Shown: positions 33,743 through 41,560 of the stretch, one piece after another
Layout of the letters: every line of letters begins with the position of its first letter
How positions within the stretch are numbered: position 1 is the first letter of the stretch
From: Actinomycetes bacterium
GTDB taxonomy: Bacteria > Actinomycetota > Coriobacteriia > Coriobacteriales > Eggerthellaceae
Reading direction: 5' to 3'
Length of the DNA: 64,000 bases
Assembly (NCBI GenBank): GCA_023460315.1
Contig: JAEWQO010000012.1
Span: forward strand, 7,587 to 71,586
Notes under the pieces: model-generated
Told to the model about the DNA's origin: nothing
Database searches by the model: none
Seen by the model: the letters and a program-made list of their open reading frames with translations, nothing else
Translations under genes and position numbers: made by a program

Positions 33743-35311
33743 CTATGAGGTGTAGGTGTGCAGGTAGTCGAGGATTTCCTGACGTGAATGCAGGCCGGTT
33801 TTCGCATAGATGCGTTTGATGTGGGTATGTGCGGTGCCCGGCGTGATGAACAGCTCTTCCGCAACGCGCTTCTGCGTGTATCCGAGGGCATAGAGCGTGA
33901 GCACTTCGATCTCTCGCTCCGACAGCAGGAACTGACGACCGAGTTCCTCGGCGCTGTGCTGCATGGTCATTTTGCGCATGTTTGCAAGATTTTCCGTTTC
34001 GTCAAGGCCCATGATCTTGATGAGCCTGCCCTCCTTCTGATCGGGGCTGTCCTTTCCCTCGTCATGGCTCCTCTGGGCGATGTCAAGAAACTGCGCAAAG
34101 ATGACCTGGGTTGACAGGACGATCATGCCTCCCATGAGAATGCTGATGAGCGTGGTGTCTGTTGTGAAGTGGTAAAACTCCAGCAGGGAGATGCGCGCGC
34201 TGCCACGGCATCCAAGCCACACGAGCCATCCGGCAATGGCGTAATAGTAGGGGTCTCTCCAGCCGAAACTCATGAAAGCGATGATGACATACCAGGTGAA
34301 GCCGACCATGAGGGCGTTGAGCGTCGTGGTGAAGACCGCTCCGATGTCCAGCATGTCGGGAAAAGCCGCATAGCAGACGAGCGCCCAGCAGGCCAGGAAC
34401 TCCATAGCCATGAATATGCCCACGGTCATGATGCGCTGGTGACCTCGGAGCACAAGGAGGATGATGGCAAAGCTGAGCAAGACGGTAAGCAGTCCATAGG
34501 CAATGCGAGTCACCGGCTCGAACGCCACGGGCATGCCGTCGGGGTACCCTCGCAAAAGCCCGATGACGACCGAGAGGCATCCAACTCCGATGGCGGTGGC
34601 TGCGAGGAAACGCTTGTTTTGGATCATGGTCCGAGAAAATCCGAAGTAGTCGCTTTCCTGGGTAGGAGCTTGGATGTGGTGAGGCTGCGTGCGCGAACGT
34701 GCCCATATTTGACAGGGATACTGGAACAGCACGAGCGCTCCCGTGATGAGGTTTCCTGTCCAGACAGGAATCAGGGCGCAGACATAAATGATGAATTCAC
34801 TGATGATCAAAGCGGAGAACACAAATACAGCCGCGGTGGTGGTGCTGGTGCCGCGAGCGCGTCGGAGCCAGTAGCAGATAGCTCCCGATGCCGTTAAGGT
34901 GCACAGCACGCTCAGCCCAAAACGCCAGGCGAAGCTTTCGATGTCAAAGAAGTCCAGAAAAGCCAGCCCAATGAGCGAGCAGGTTTCAAGTGCGATGCAT
35001 ACCCGCATGATGCGGTTCACGGCGCGTTTGCGCAGGGGCCTTGATCCGCGGGTGGCTCCCACGAAAAGAACGCCAAGGATGATGAGGGCGACCAGCATGG
35101 CGCCGTCGGTGAAGATGCCTTCGTCGGTGCTCGTGTAGCTGCCATACGATGCCACGATGAGTCCCGTGCGGCTGAACGTAAGGCCTATGATGAGGGGCCA
35201 GAGCGGCGCATAACGCTTTAAGGCATCCTTCAAGCCTTCCTTTCCCTCATTTTTCATGGGGCCTGAATCGCCAGTCGGTTCAGCGACATGTTCTGACGCA
35301 CCTGAAGTCAA
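33743..35311 (-). CDS. LuxR-family regulator with large multi-helix membrane domain
   Basis: About 522 residues from TTG 35311, which sits behind GGAGGGGGG; the frame is open to a TTG at 35383 and an ATG at 35257 is also possible. Some eleven to twelve hydrophobic helices fill residues ~30-400 (PLIIGLTFSRTGLIVASYG, GAMLVALIILGVLFVGA and so on). The C-terminal ~65 residues are a LuxR/GerE helix-turn-helix: LLSEREIEVLTLYALGYTQKRVAEELFITPGTAHTHIKRIYAKTG. These 12-helix LuxR proteins are strongly expanded in Eggerthellaceae and usually lie beside respiratory oxidoreductase genes, where they are thought to sense the substrate. It is divergent from the NifU-like gene, with a palindrome between. Confidence 0.9.
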   Translation of the reverse strand: MTSGASEHVAEPTGDSGPMKNEGKEGLKDALKRYAPLWPLIIGLTFSRTGLIVASYGSYTSTDEGIFTDGAMLVALIILGVLFVGATRGSRPLRKRAVNRIMRVCIALETCSLIGLAFLDFFDIESFAWRFGLSVLCTLTASGAICYWLRRARGTSTTTAAVFVFSALIISEFIIYVCALIPVWTGNLITGALVLFQYPCQIWARSRTQPHHIQAPTQESDYFGFSRTMIQNKRFLAATAIGVGCLSVVIGLLRGYPDGMPVAFEPVTRIAYGLLTVLLSFAIILLVLRGHQRIMTVGIFMAMEFLACWALVCYAAFPDMLDIGAVFTTTLNALMVGFTWYVIIAFMSFGWRDPYYYAIAGWLVWLGCRGSARISLLEFYHFTTDTTLISILMGGMIVLSTQVIFAQFLDIAQRSHDEGKDSPDQKEGRLIKIMGLDETENLANMRKMTMQHSAEELGRQFLLSEREIEVLTLYALGYTQKRVAEELFITPGTAHTHIKRIYAKTGLHSRQEILDYLHTYTS

Positions 35312-35400
35312 GATGCCCCCCTCCGTCGTCGTGCATCTCGGCGGTTTTCTCCCACACTCAACGCATGAGGCCGGTGATGTCAATGCATCACATCCTCTCT

Positions 35401-35406
35401 ATTGTA
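35401..35406 (-). promoter_or_regulatory. Probable -10 box of the LuxR gene
   Basis: TACAAT on the minus strand, 90 bases before the TTG start; CTATCA at 17 bases is a weak -35. Confidence 0.4.
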
Positions 35407-35475
35407 ATCAATTTCAGCTCGCTTGATAGCGCTCGTCCTGCGATTGAGGCCCGGTTAACGCTGTGAGAGACGATT

Positions 35476-35494
35476 TATCCTTAAAGAGGGGATA
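35476..35494. promoter_or_regulatory. Candidate shared operator, copy 1 (core CCTTAAAGAGGG)
   Basis: TATCCTTAAAGAGGGGATA has inverted arms TATCC/GGATA. The 12-base core is repeated identically in the aldehyde oxidoreductase/ferredoxin intergenic region. It is 60 bases upstream of the NifU-like start. Confidence 0.55.
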
Positions 35495-35553
35495 GCGCAG
35501 GGACCCGTTTCGCGCATGATCACTTTGAGGAAATGTTTGGGAAGGAGAGCATC

Positions 35554-36189
35554 ATGGGAGAATCCAGAAACGTGTATGTGGTGCCGGATGACCGCGCGGT
35601 CCTGCGGACGGCTGACGTATATCAGACCGAAGTGGAAGCGGGCACCGCGGGATATTCTGACACGCTGCTGTCGGTTGTCGCAAATTTCACGAACAGTGGT
35701 GCTCCAGAGGGATACAACGCGCAATGCATGGTGGGAAAATCCAAGCGCGGAGAGGTTGCGCTCAGGTTGTTCGCCGTCATCGATCCGGATGCCGAGACGT
35801 TCGTCAAGGTTGGATTCAAGACGCGTGGCTGTTTGGCCATGACCGCGTGTGCCAGCACGATCTGCTCGATGCTCGAAGGCAGAAGTTTTGGCGAGGCGCT
35901 TGCCATCACTCCGGACAATGTCAAGGAAGCTTTGGACGGAGTGCCGTCTGACAAGATTCATACGACCTATTTTGCGGCTGAGGGCGTCCGTGCTCTCATT
36001 GGCGACTATCTTTTGCGGCAGGGGGCGACGTTGGACGAGCTGGATCGGATCGTTCCCTGCGACCAGTACTCCATCTCCTGCATCGTCTGCGAGCACTGTT
36101 CGCTGCGTGATGGCCGCATCGAGCTGAAATTTCCGCTTTCACCCGAAGGGCAGGACGCCTCTCCGGATGCGAAGGCGGTTGGCGCATGA
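35554..36189 (+). CDS. NifU/IscU-like iron-sulfur scaffold-type protein
   Basis: 211 residues from ATG 35554 (GGAAGGAG upstream; ATG 35533 has no proper spacing). FTNSGAPEGYNAQCMVGKSKRGEVALRLF, FKTRGCLAMTACASTICSMLEGRS and PCDQYSISCIVCEHCSLRDG place cysteines at positions resembling the NifU/IscU N-terminal fold (VKFKTxGCxxxxAxxSxxxEMxxGK). The match is partial and the C-terminus is different (a CxxCxxC set). A role in assembling or delivering FeS clusters to the neighbouring Tat and cytoplasmic oxidoreductases is inferred from position. It overlaps the next gene (ATGA). Confidence 0.65.
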   Translation: MGESRNVYVVPDDRAVLRTADVYQTEVEAGTAGYSDTLLSVVANFTNSGAPEGYNAQCMVGKSKRGEVALRLFAVIDPDAETFVKVGFKTRGCLAMTACASTICSMLEGRSFGEALAITPDNVKEALDGVPSDKIHTTYFAAEGVRALIGDYLLRQGATLDELDRIVPCDQYSISCIVCEHCSLRDGRIELKFPLSPEGQDASPDAKAVGA

Positions 36190-37298
36190 AGGCCGAAGCG
36201 GAGGGGCAGGGATTCGACGTATCGGGTGGGGCAGGGCATCCGACGCGGGCGATTGGCCCACAGGGCGAGAACGGCGATGCGGTAGCCGAAGACGCTCCTG
36301 ACGGCGCTGAGGTCGACAGCCCGCAAGACGACGCTGCCGCGCAAGCCGCTGCGCATGCGGGCGCTGAGCATGACGCCCTCGTCCAGGTGTTCGATGACGT
36401 GCGCAGCCAATCGTCGCAGAGCGAGCTCGTCGAACCCTCTCGCTGGGTCGACATCGGCATGGTCCCCGCTCATATGACACCAGATGAATTTGAGATGTTC
36501 GTCTATGAATATCTGGAGGAATGGAGGGCTGAGCACGCAGACGACGAGGTGGCCTCGGCGCCGGTGTACCGCAGTGCAACGCATGCCGTGGGCGTGCCTC
36601 ACTTTTTTGACAAGCAGGAGCCGCCAGAGGAAACGTCGGGAGAGGCGCGGGAGGATGAGGTTGCCAAGCAGCCAGTTGAACCTTCCTGCGAGAACGACAG
36701 CCCGTCCTCAACGGGCCAGCCCGTCTTGGCGCATGCCTCGCAGGAGACGGAGACGGTTGAGTCGCCTGCCGGGGAAGATGTTTCCGAAGAAGATGCGGAC
36801 GACCCCCTTTCCCACCTCAAGATCCCGGAAGGTTTCGAATTGGTTGAGCTTGAAGGCGAATACGTGCTGGTTCCCCTTGAGGAGCCTCTTGCGCACGTGG
36901 AGCAGCCGATTGTCTGTGACCACATCGAGACCCTTGTGGGTGCCCACAGCTACTATCTCTATTCTTCGGATGTCATGACGGACGCCTATGCCCACTGGGC
37001 GTATCTTGCCGCCGAGGACAACAAGGCCATCACGTTTGTCGACTGCGTGCGTGAGGACTCCCGCGTCTACCCTCGGCCCTTTGCGGCGTCGAGTCTGAAG
37101 AACCCGCCCTTTGGCTTTGACGATGAGGCGATAGAGGAAATATGGGATACGGTCCGGGAGTCAACCCTTTATCCTGACATCGAGCAAACGATTGCGTCAA
37201 ATGGGGACGTGTACTACTACTCGACGCGTTATCTCAATTCCGCCCATGCCGCCTCGCTTGCGGAGTGGGATGCGGTGGAGCGAAGGATGCACCTTTAG
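36186..37298 (+). CDS. Acidic protein of unknown function, co-translated with the NifU-like gene
   Basis: 370 residues, not recognised. The first ~210 residues are strongly acidic and low in complexity (many Glu, Asp, Ala, Pro, Ser), broken by one short ordered stretch, WVDIGMVPAHMTPDEFEMFVYEYLEEWR. From ~210 it looks folded: HLKIPEGFELVELEGEYVLVP, VCDHIETLVGAHSYYLYSSDVMTDAYAHWAYLAAEDN, TFVDCVREDSRVYPRPF and ending DVYYYSTRYLNSAHAASLAEW. There is no signal peptide or membrane segment. ATGA overlap with the upstream gene and convergence on the aldehyde oxidoreductase suggest an accessory or maturation role. Confidence 0.75.
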   Translation: MKAEAEGQGFDVSGGAGHPTRAIGPQGENGDAVAEDAPDGAEVDSPQDDAAAQAAAHAGAEHDALVQVFDDVRSQSSQSELVEPSRWVDIGMVPAHMTPDEFEMFVYEYLEEWRAEHADDEVASAPVYRSATHAVGVPHFFDKQEPPEETSGEAREDEVAKQPVEPSCENDSPSSTGQPVLAHASQETETVESPAGEDVSEEDADDPLSHLKIPEGFELVELEGEYVLVPLEEPLAHVEQPIVCDHIETLVGAHSYYLYSSDVMTDAYAHWAYLAAEDNKAITFVDCVREDSRVYPRPFAASSLKNPPFGFDDEAIEEIWDTVRESTLYPDIEQTIASNGDVYYYSTRYLNSAHAASLAEWDAVERRMHL

Positions 37299-37382
37299 GC
37301 ACAGCCACTGGTCAGATGAGACCGATGAAGTTTTGATCCGAAGGGTCTCGAGGGAGCTCCATTCGGAACAGGCAGAAAAAAT

Positions 37383-37421
37383 GAGCGCCCCCCGTTCGCG
37401 AAACATGAACGGGGGGCGCTC
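37383..37421. terminator. Strong bidirectional hairpin, first of three
   Basis: Perfect 15-bp stem (37383-37397 with 37407-37421) between the convergent acidic-protein and aldehyde oxidoreductase genes. Confidence 0.75.
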
Positions 37422-37443
37422 TGAGGGAGGGGGCGCTTTTCAG

Positions 37444-37510
37444 CCCTGCAAAACCCAACCTTGCAGGGCCCAAGCATCCTACCTGAGGCCGTTCGTGCGC
37501 CTCAGGTAGG
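37444..37510. terminator. Two further hairpins between convergent genes
   Basis: CCCTGCAA/TTGCAGGG (37444-37451 with 37461-37468), then a perfect 12-bp stem (37478-37489 with 37499-37510), nine bases before the oxidoreductase stop. Confidence 0.65.
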
Positions 37511-37519
37511 AGGGGAATG

Positions 37520-39658
37520 CTAAGGCAGGAGGTTGAGCGACTGCAACTCCTCTTTGACATCGGGCATGTCATACTCGTCCAGGCAGGCGGCCGTCGGGCA
37601 GCCGAGCTGTTCGTCCCAACCGAACTTGCCATAGAGCATGCCGAGGGCCGTCTGGAAGTCGTCGCGGTCCATCTTGTCGGTGCCTTCCGTGAACGGCTTC
37701 AAATCGGGATCCTTGTCAAAGGCCCATGCCGTGATGACGTCATGGTCGCCGCGAAGGTTGTTGTTGCCGGTCGAGCCGTCCGCTTTCGTCATCCCGCGCA
37801 CGGTGTTGGCGCGCTGAAGCGTCATGATGCGGGCACCGGCTTTGTAGAGATCGTCGGTGGTGACGTTCTCGCCAGTGACGGCGTTGTAGAATTTTGCTTC
37901 CAAGTCGAGGTCTCCGCGATAGTCCCGCGCTTTTGTGGGGCTTACCGTCATGGGCCATACCCAATTGCAGAGGGTGAGCGAATCGTGGAGGACGTCGGTG
38001 ACGATTGACCACCAGGCGAAGTTGGCTTTGTGGTCGTTCATCGGCGTGTAATTCTTGGTGTCGTCAATCGCGTCTTCGCCTCCCCATACCTCTGCCGCGA
38101 TCTGCTGCTTGAGCTCGAAGGGCAGTCCGGATCCTTGGAAGTTGACGGCGGAATGGATCATGTCGTCGCGGTTGAACATCATGTTGTAGACGCCGCCCAC
38201 CTGGCCGAAGCACTCGATGGCGTGATGCACGGGCCATCCACGGTAATTGATGAGGGTCGATTTGGAATTGTCGAACCACTTCTGCTCATTCCAACGCTCG
38301 CACCACACGAGCGGACCATGGGCCACATACGAGATTTCAGAATCGTTCTGGGCGATTTTCGTCAGGATCTCGACCATGACGGTGGGATCGGCGCGGCTGG
38401 GGTCGAATTTCCCCCAGTCGATGGAGGCGTATTCCTCGGCCGGCAGCACGCGCTTGAACACTCCGGCGGTGTAGCAGTAGGCGATGTCGCGATAGAGCTG
38501 GGCGTAGTTGCACCAGAGACCCAGCTCATCGACCATGTTCGTTGTCGTGGTGTCCCAGAGCACGCTCAGGTCGCCTTTGTCCTTGAGGCCGAGCTTGAGG
38601 AACGGCTCCATGTATACACTCACGGGGAAGTTTGCCGCGCAGGTGTTGCCGGTCGTCTCGTATCCGGTCGTCTCCTTTGTGCCCTCGACGCGCAAGTCGG
38701 AGAAGCAGTGAATCGGGCAGCTATGGCAACCGTCCATCTTGACCGTGTATTTCTCGGCTGCGTCACCCAGGTCCTTGGTGGCTTTCATGCAGCGATAGCC
38801 CACCGTGTTGAGCTCTCCCGGCTTCGGCTCGCCCGTTTCGATGGGGTCTCCCTCGGCCGCTGCCCAGTAGAGTCCCTTGCGTGCCGTCCAACGCGAGCCC
38901 TTGTCGTAGTATTCGGCCCATTCTTGCTGGGTCGAGGGCACGACGTGGTTGTTGTTCGAGCCGATGACCTCACGCAGCATGTAGTCGGACAGTTCCGCGA
39001 CTTCTTGGGGATCTGCCACCTCCACCGAGCCGTTGCCTTCGACGACGAGCGCCTTGCATTTCTTGGAGCCCATGACGGCGGCGGTGCCCGCACCTGCCGA
39101 GTGGTTGCGGGAATTGATGATACATGCATAGGGGGTCAGGTTCTCGCCTGCGGGGCCGATGGCGGCGACGCAGGACTTGACGCCTTCCTTGCGGCAGAGC
39201 GCTTCGGTCGTCTCGCGCGTACCGAGGCCCCAGACTTCACTGGCGTCCTCGATAGAAACCTTGTCATCCTTTATATGAATGTATACCGGTCGGTCGGACG
39301 CGCCTTCGACGATGACGGCATCGTGCCCGGAAAGCTTGAGCTTTGCACCCAGCATGCCGCCGCAGTGTGCATCGACAACCAGATGATCCTTGGTAAAGGT
39401 GGAAAGCGAGCAGATGGTGGTACGGCCTGCGAGGGGCACGCCCGATGCCGTCAAGGGACCAACGGCGAAGACGATCTTGTTTTCAGGGGAAAACGGATCG
39501 GTGCCAGCCGGAACCTCATCGTACATGATCTTGTTCGCAAGACCCATGCCGCCGATGTACTGTTTGTATGGTTCGGTCGGTTCGGTCGTGATCGCGCCAG
39601 TGCTCAAATTGACGCGAAGGATCTTCCCCGCCCATCCATATGACTTTTCGTCAGCCAT
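37520..39658 (-). CDS. Aldehyde ferredoxin oxidoreductase-family enzyme (tungsten/molybdenum bis-pterin)
   Basis: 712 residues, ATG 39658 behind GGAGA. GWAGKILRVNLSTGAITTE and YIGGMGLANKIMYDEVP open the AOR N-terminal domain. FAVGPLTASGVPLAGRT, SGHDAVIVEGASDRPVYI and AAIGPAGENLTPYACIINSRNHSAGAGTAAVMGSKKCKAL are typical pterin-binding stretches. CHSCPIHC (Cys311, 314, 318) supplies three [4Fe-4S] ligands, and the fourth is probably among the late cysteines (LGCPTAACLDE, near 687-692). The family oxidises aldehydes to acids, or reduces carboxylates or CoA thioesters, with ferredoxin. No Tat signal, so cytoplasmic. It is divergent from a Tat ferredoxin, with two palindromes between. The substrate is unknown. 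Confidence 0.92.
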   Translation of the reverse strand: MADEKSYGWAGKILRVNLSTGAITTEPTEPYKQYIGGMGLANKIMYDEVPAGTDPFSPENKIVFAVGPLTASGVPLAGRTTICSLSTFTKDHLVVDAHCGGMLGAKLKLSGHDAVIVEGASDRPVYIHIKDDKVSIEDASEVWGLGTRETTEALCRKEGVKSCVAAIGPAGENLTPYACIINSRNHSAGAGTAAVMGSKKCKALVVEGNGSVEVADPQEVAELSDYMLREVIGSNNNHVVPSTQQEWAEYYDKGSRWTARKGLYWAAAEGDPIETGEPKPGELNTVGYRCMKATKDLGDAAEKYTVKMDGCHSCPIHCFSDLRVEGTKETTGYETTGNTCAANFPVSVYMEPFLKLGLKDKGDLSVLWDTTTTNMVDELGLWCNYAQLYRDIAYCYTAGVFKRVLPAEEYASIDWGKFDPSRADPTVMVEILTKIAQNDSEISYVAHGPLVWCERWNEQKWFDNSKSTLINYRGWPVHHAIECFGQVGGVYNMMFNRDDMIHSAVNFQGSGLPFELKQQIAAEVWGGEDAIDDTKNYTPMNDHKANFAWWSIVTDVLHDSLTLCNWVWPMTVSPTKARDYRGDLDLEAKFYNAVTGENVTTDDLYKAGARIMTLQRANTVRGMTKADGSTGNNNLRGDHDVITAWAFDKDPDLKPFTEGTDKMDRDDFQTALGMLYGKFGWDEQLGCPTAACLDEYDMPDVKEELQSLNLLP

Positions 39659-39773
39659 GTTGCATCTCCAAATCTCTTCTCGATACGTGCGTTGTGTGAC
39701 ACGTTGGATGCGATTTGAGGGCACCGATGACTAACTTCATCGCGGCTGAGTATGTCAGCGCTTCTGACGAGGG

Positions 39774-39794
39774 AATACCCTCTTTAAGGGTATT
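39774..39794. promoter_or_regulatory. Candidate shared operator, copy 2 (core CCTTAAAGAGGG on minus strand)
   Basis: Perfect 7-bp inverted arms AATACCC/GGGTATT around TCTTTAA. Read on the minus strand it contains CCTTAAAGAGGG, identical to the core upstream of the NifU-like gene. Confidence 0.6.
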
Positions 39795-39812
39795 TCAGGC
39801 AATTGTGCTTTT

Positions 39813-39828
39813 CCCCCTTAAAAAGGGG
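39813..39828. promoter_or_regulatory. Candidate shared operator, copy 3 (variant)
   Basis: CCCCCTTAAAAAGGGG: arms CCCCTT/AAGGGG, with the core CCTTAAA-AGGGG related to the other two copies. It is 18 bases to the right of copy 2. Confidence 0.45.
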
Positions 39829-39996
39829 ACGGTGCTTTCATGAACACCCCTCAGAATCACGGATGTTGTGTGGCAAGGAGGCGAATGGGCATGCGCCGGC
39901 CGGGACGGCGGAGTAAGAACGTTCCGCGGATGAACCGTCCGACGACGACCAGTTTGAGAGAGACTCACCGACTAATGTGAGGGGGAGTACAGAGAT

Positions 39997-40767
39997 ATGT
40001 CAGATACAAATCTGAATGGCACCACTTCCGCAGACGAGAGTATCCCGGCGAGTACCGACGGGGGAACATCGGCCACGGAACAAACGGGTGCATCTGCGCC
40101 GAATCCGGAGCAGGAAACCAAGAAGAGGAAAAGCCTGACTCGCCGCGATGTGCTGGCGATGGCCGGCTGTGGCGTTGCGGGCTTGGTGGTGGGCGGCGTG
40201 TTGGCCTCGTGGGGCGTCACGTCAAAATCCATCGCCTCGGGACGGATTGAGATTCGCACAACGCCGACGAAGATGATCGTCACCGACCGTGCCCGCTGTT
40301 CGGGCTGCCAGCGCTGCGAGATGATGTGCACGCTGAAAAACGACGGTCGCGTCTGCCAGAGCATCGCCCGCGTGCGGGTATGGCCCAACTACAACTTTGG
40401 TGCCAGTGCGGACACGGAAGATGGCGTATATGCCAATTGCCAGTTCACTGTCGAGCATTGCAAGCAGTGCGAGGATCCCTGGTGCATGAATAACTGCCCG
40501 GTTCACGCCATTTATGCCGACGAGAAGTATGGCACCCGTTTGGTGGACGCCGACAGGTGCATTGGCTGCGGTATGTGCCATATGGCCTGCCCGTGGAACA
40601 TGCCTGTTGTCGACAGCGAGACGGGCGTGTCAACCAAGTGCGTTTCGTGCGGCCGCTGCGCTCAGCAGTGCCCGAACGGCGCAATCAAGTTCGTCGATTG
40701 GGAAGATATCGCTCAGAAGGTCATTGACCAGGGCGTAGTGAGGACGACCACGCTCGTCCAATCGTAG
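39997..40767 (+). CDS. Tat-exported 4Fe-4S ferredoxin-type electron carrier
   Basis: 256 residues, ATG 39997 with GGGGGAG upstream. An unusually long polar N-terminus (~45 residues) precedes LTRRDVLAMAGCGVAGLVVGGVLA, a twin-arginine signal or anchor. The rest is a four-cluster DmsB/HybA-like fold: CSGCQRCEMMC, CKQCEDPWCMNNCP, CIGCGMCHMACP and CVSCGRCAQQCP. Similar proteins accompany AOR homologues (for example the E. coli ydhY-ydhV-ydhX region). It starts the plus-strand operon with the TorD-like chaperone and the Phs-type enzyme, and is divergent from the AOR gene. An electron-transfer role is inferred. Confidence 0.88.
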   Translation: MSDTNLNGTTSADESIPASTDGGTSATEQTGASAPNPEQETKKRKSLTRRDVLAMAGCGVAGLVVGGVLASWGVTSKSIASGRIEIRTTPTKMIVTDRARCSGCQRCEMMCTLKNDGRVCQSIARVRVWPNYNFGASADTEDGVYANCQFTVEHCKQCEDPWCMNNCPVHAIYADEKYGTRLVDADRCIGCGMCHMACPWNMPVVDSETGVSTKCVSCGRCAQQCPNGAIKFVDWEDIAQKVIDQGVVRTTTLVQS

Positions 40768-40822
40768 TCCCGTTCATCATGATGGTTACCGAACAGTACA
40801 AGAGCGAGAGGGGGGACAGACG

Positions 40823-41506
40823 ATGATGGAGGACGAAGCGGTATTCTCCGTGCTTTCGAAGTGCTTCGCTCCGGTTGAGAGAGCCGAGTGGGAGCATATT
40901 GTGCAGGGTGCTGCGTGGTCAGACTTTCTGGATGGCATACGCCGACTGCTGCAGGATGAGGGCGCGCTCGGCATGACGTCTGCTCCTTTGACACGGGTCC
41001 GCAAGCGCTGTCCTTTGCAGGAATTCCTGTCGGCTGGTGAAGTCAATGCTTTGTTCTCGCCACCGACGTTTGAGGAAAAGGGAATGTTCGCCGCGCGTCA
41101 TTTTACGGGCGGTTTGCCCGAATCGGTCGTTCCGGTCGAGTCGTTGTATGCCGTGTGGTCTGTCAACCCTCGGGCTGAAACTCCTTTTCCGCAGGCCAAG
41201 GGATTGTATTGTGGAGACACGGCCCGCTATATGGGTGCGCTTGTCGACTCGCTTGGTTTGCAGGTGCCGCATGCGTTCGCGTCATATCCGGACCATGTGT
41301 CCCTTGAGCTTGATCTTGTCGCTGTTCTTCTGCGTTCCGGCATGCATGACGAGGCTTGCCGGTTTTTCGTGGAACGCTTTGAGTGGCTGACGGCATATAG
41401 GACGCAGTTGCTCGCCCTCCAGGACGACGCTCGTTTTTATATCGGACTCGTTGACGTGCTCTTGGGCATTCGTGCCCAAGTCGGCACGGTTAAGGCGAAC
41501 GTTTGA
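40823..41506 (+). CDS. TorD/DmsD-family redox enzyme maturation chaperone
   Basis: 227 residues, ATG 40823 behind GAGAGGGGGG. PVESLYAVWSVNP, GLYCGDTARYMGALVDSLGLQVPHAFASYPDHVSLELDLVAVLL and FFVERFEWL are the conserved helices of the TorD/NarJ superfamily. These chaperones bind Tat signals and help insert the molybdopterin cofactor in the cytoplasm before export. Its position just upstream of the Tat-exported catalytic subunit makes that protein the likely client; the Tat ferredoxin upstream is another. Confidence 0.88.
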   Translation: MMEDEAVFSVLSKCFAPVERAEWEHIVQGAAWSDFLDGIRRLLQDEGALGMTSAPLTRVRKRCPLQEFLSAGEVNALFSPPTFEEKGMFAARHFTGGLPESVVPVESLYAVWSVNPRAETPFPQAKGLYCGDTARYMGALVDSLGLQVPHAFASYPDHVSLELDLVAVLLRSGMHDEACRFFVERFEWLTAYRTQLLALQDDARFYIGLVDVLLGIRAQVGTVKANV

Positions 41507-41560
41507 GGCCGGGGCCATCATGAATCGAAACACGGGCATGCATAGAGAGAGGAAACAGCA

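Larger units (their letters stand above)
39659..39996. other. Divergent promoter region, aldehyde oxidoreductase / Tat ferredoxin
   Basis: 338 bases without a gene. It holds the two palindromes listed separately. On the minus strand CATACT (about 39750) could be the -10 for the oxidoreductase, with the first palindrome covering its -35 region. The plus-strand promoter for the ferredoxin operon is not obvious. Confidence 0.5.

Noticed and set aside
38030..39643. 537-codon plus-strand open frame opposite the aldehyde oxidoreductase
   Set aside because: The minus-strand protein has AOR motifs throughout and a proper ribosome site; the plus frame has neither.
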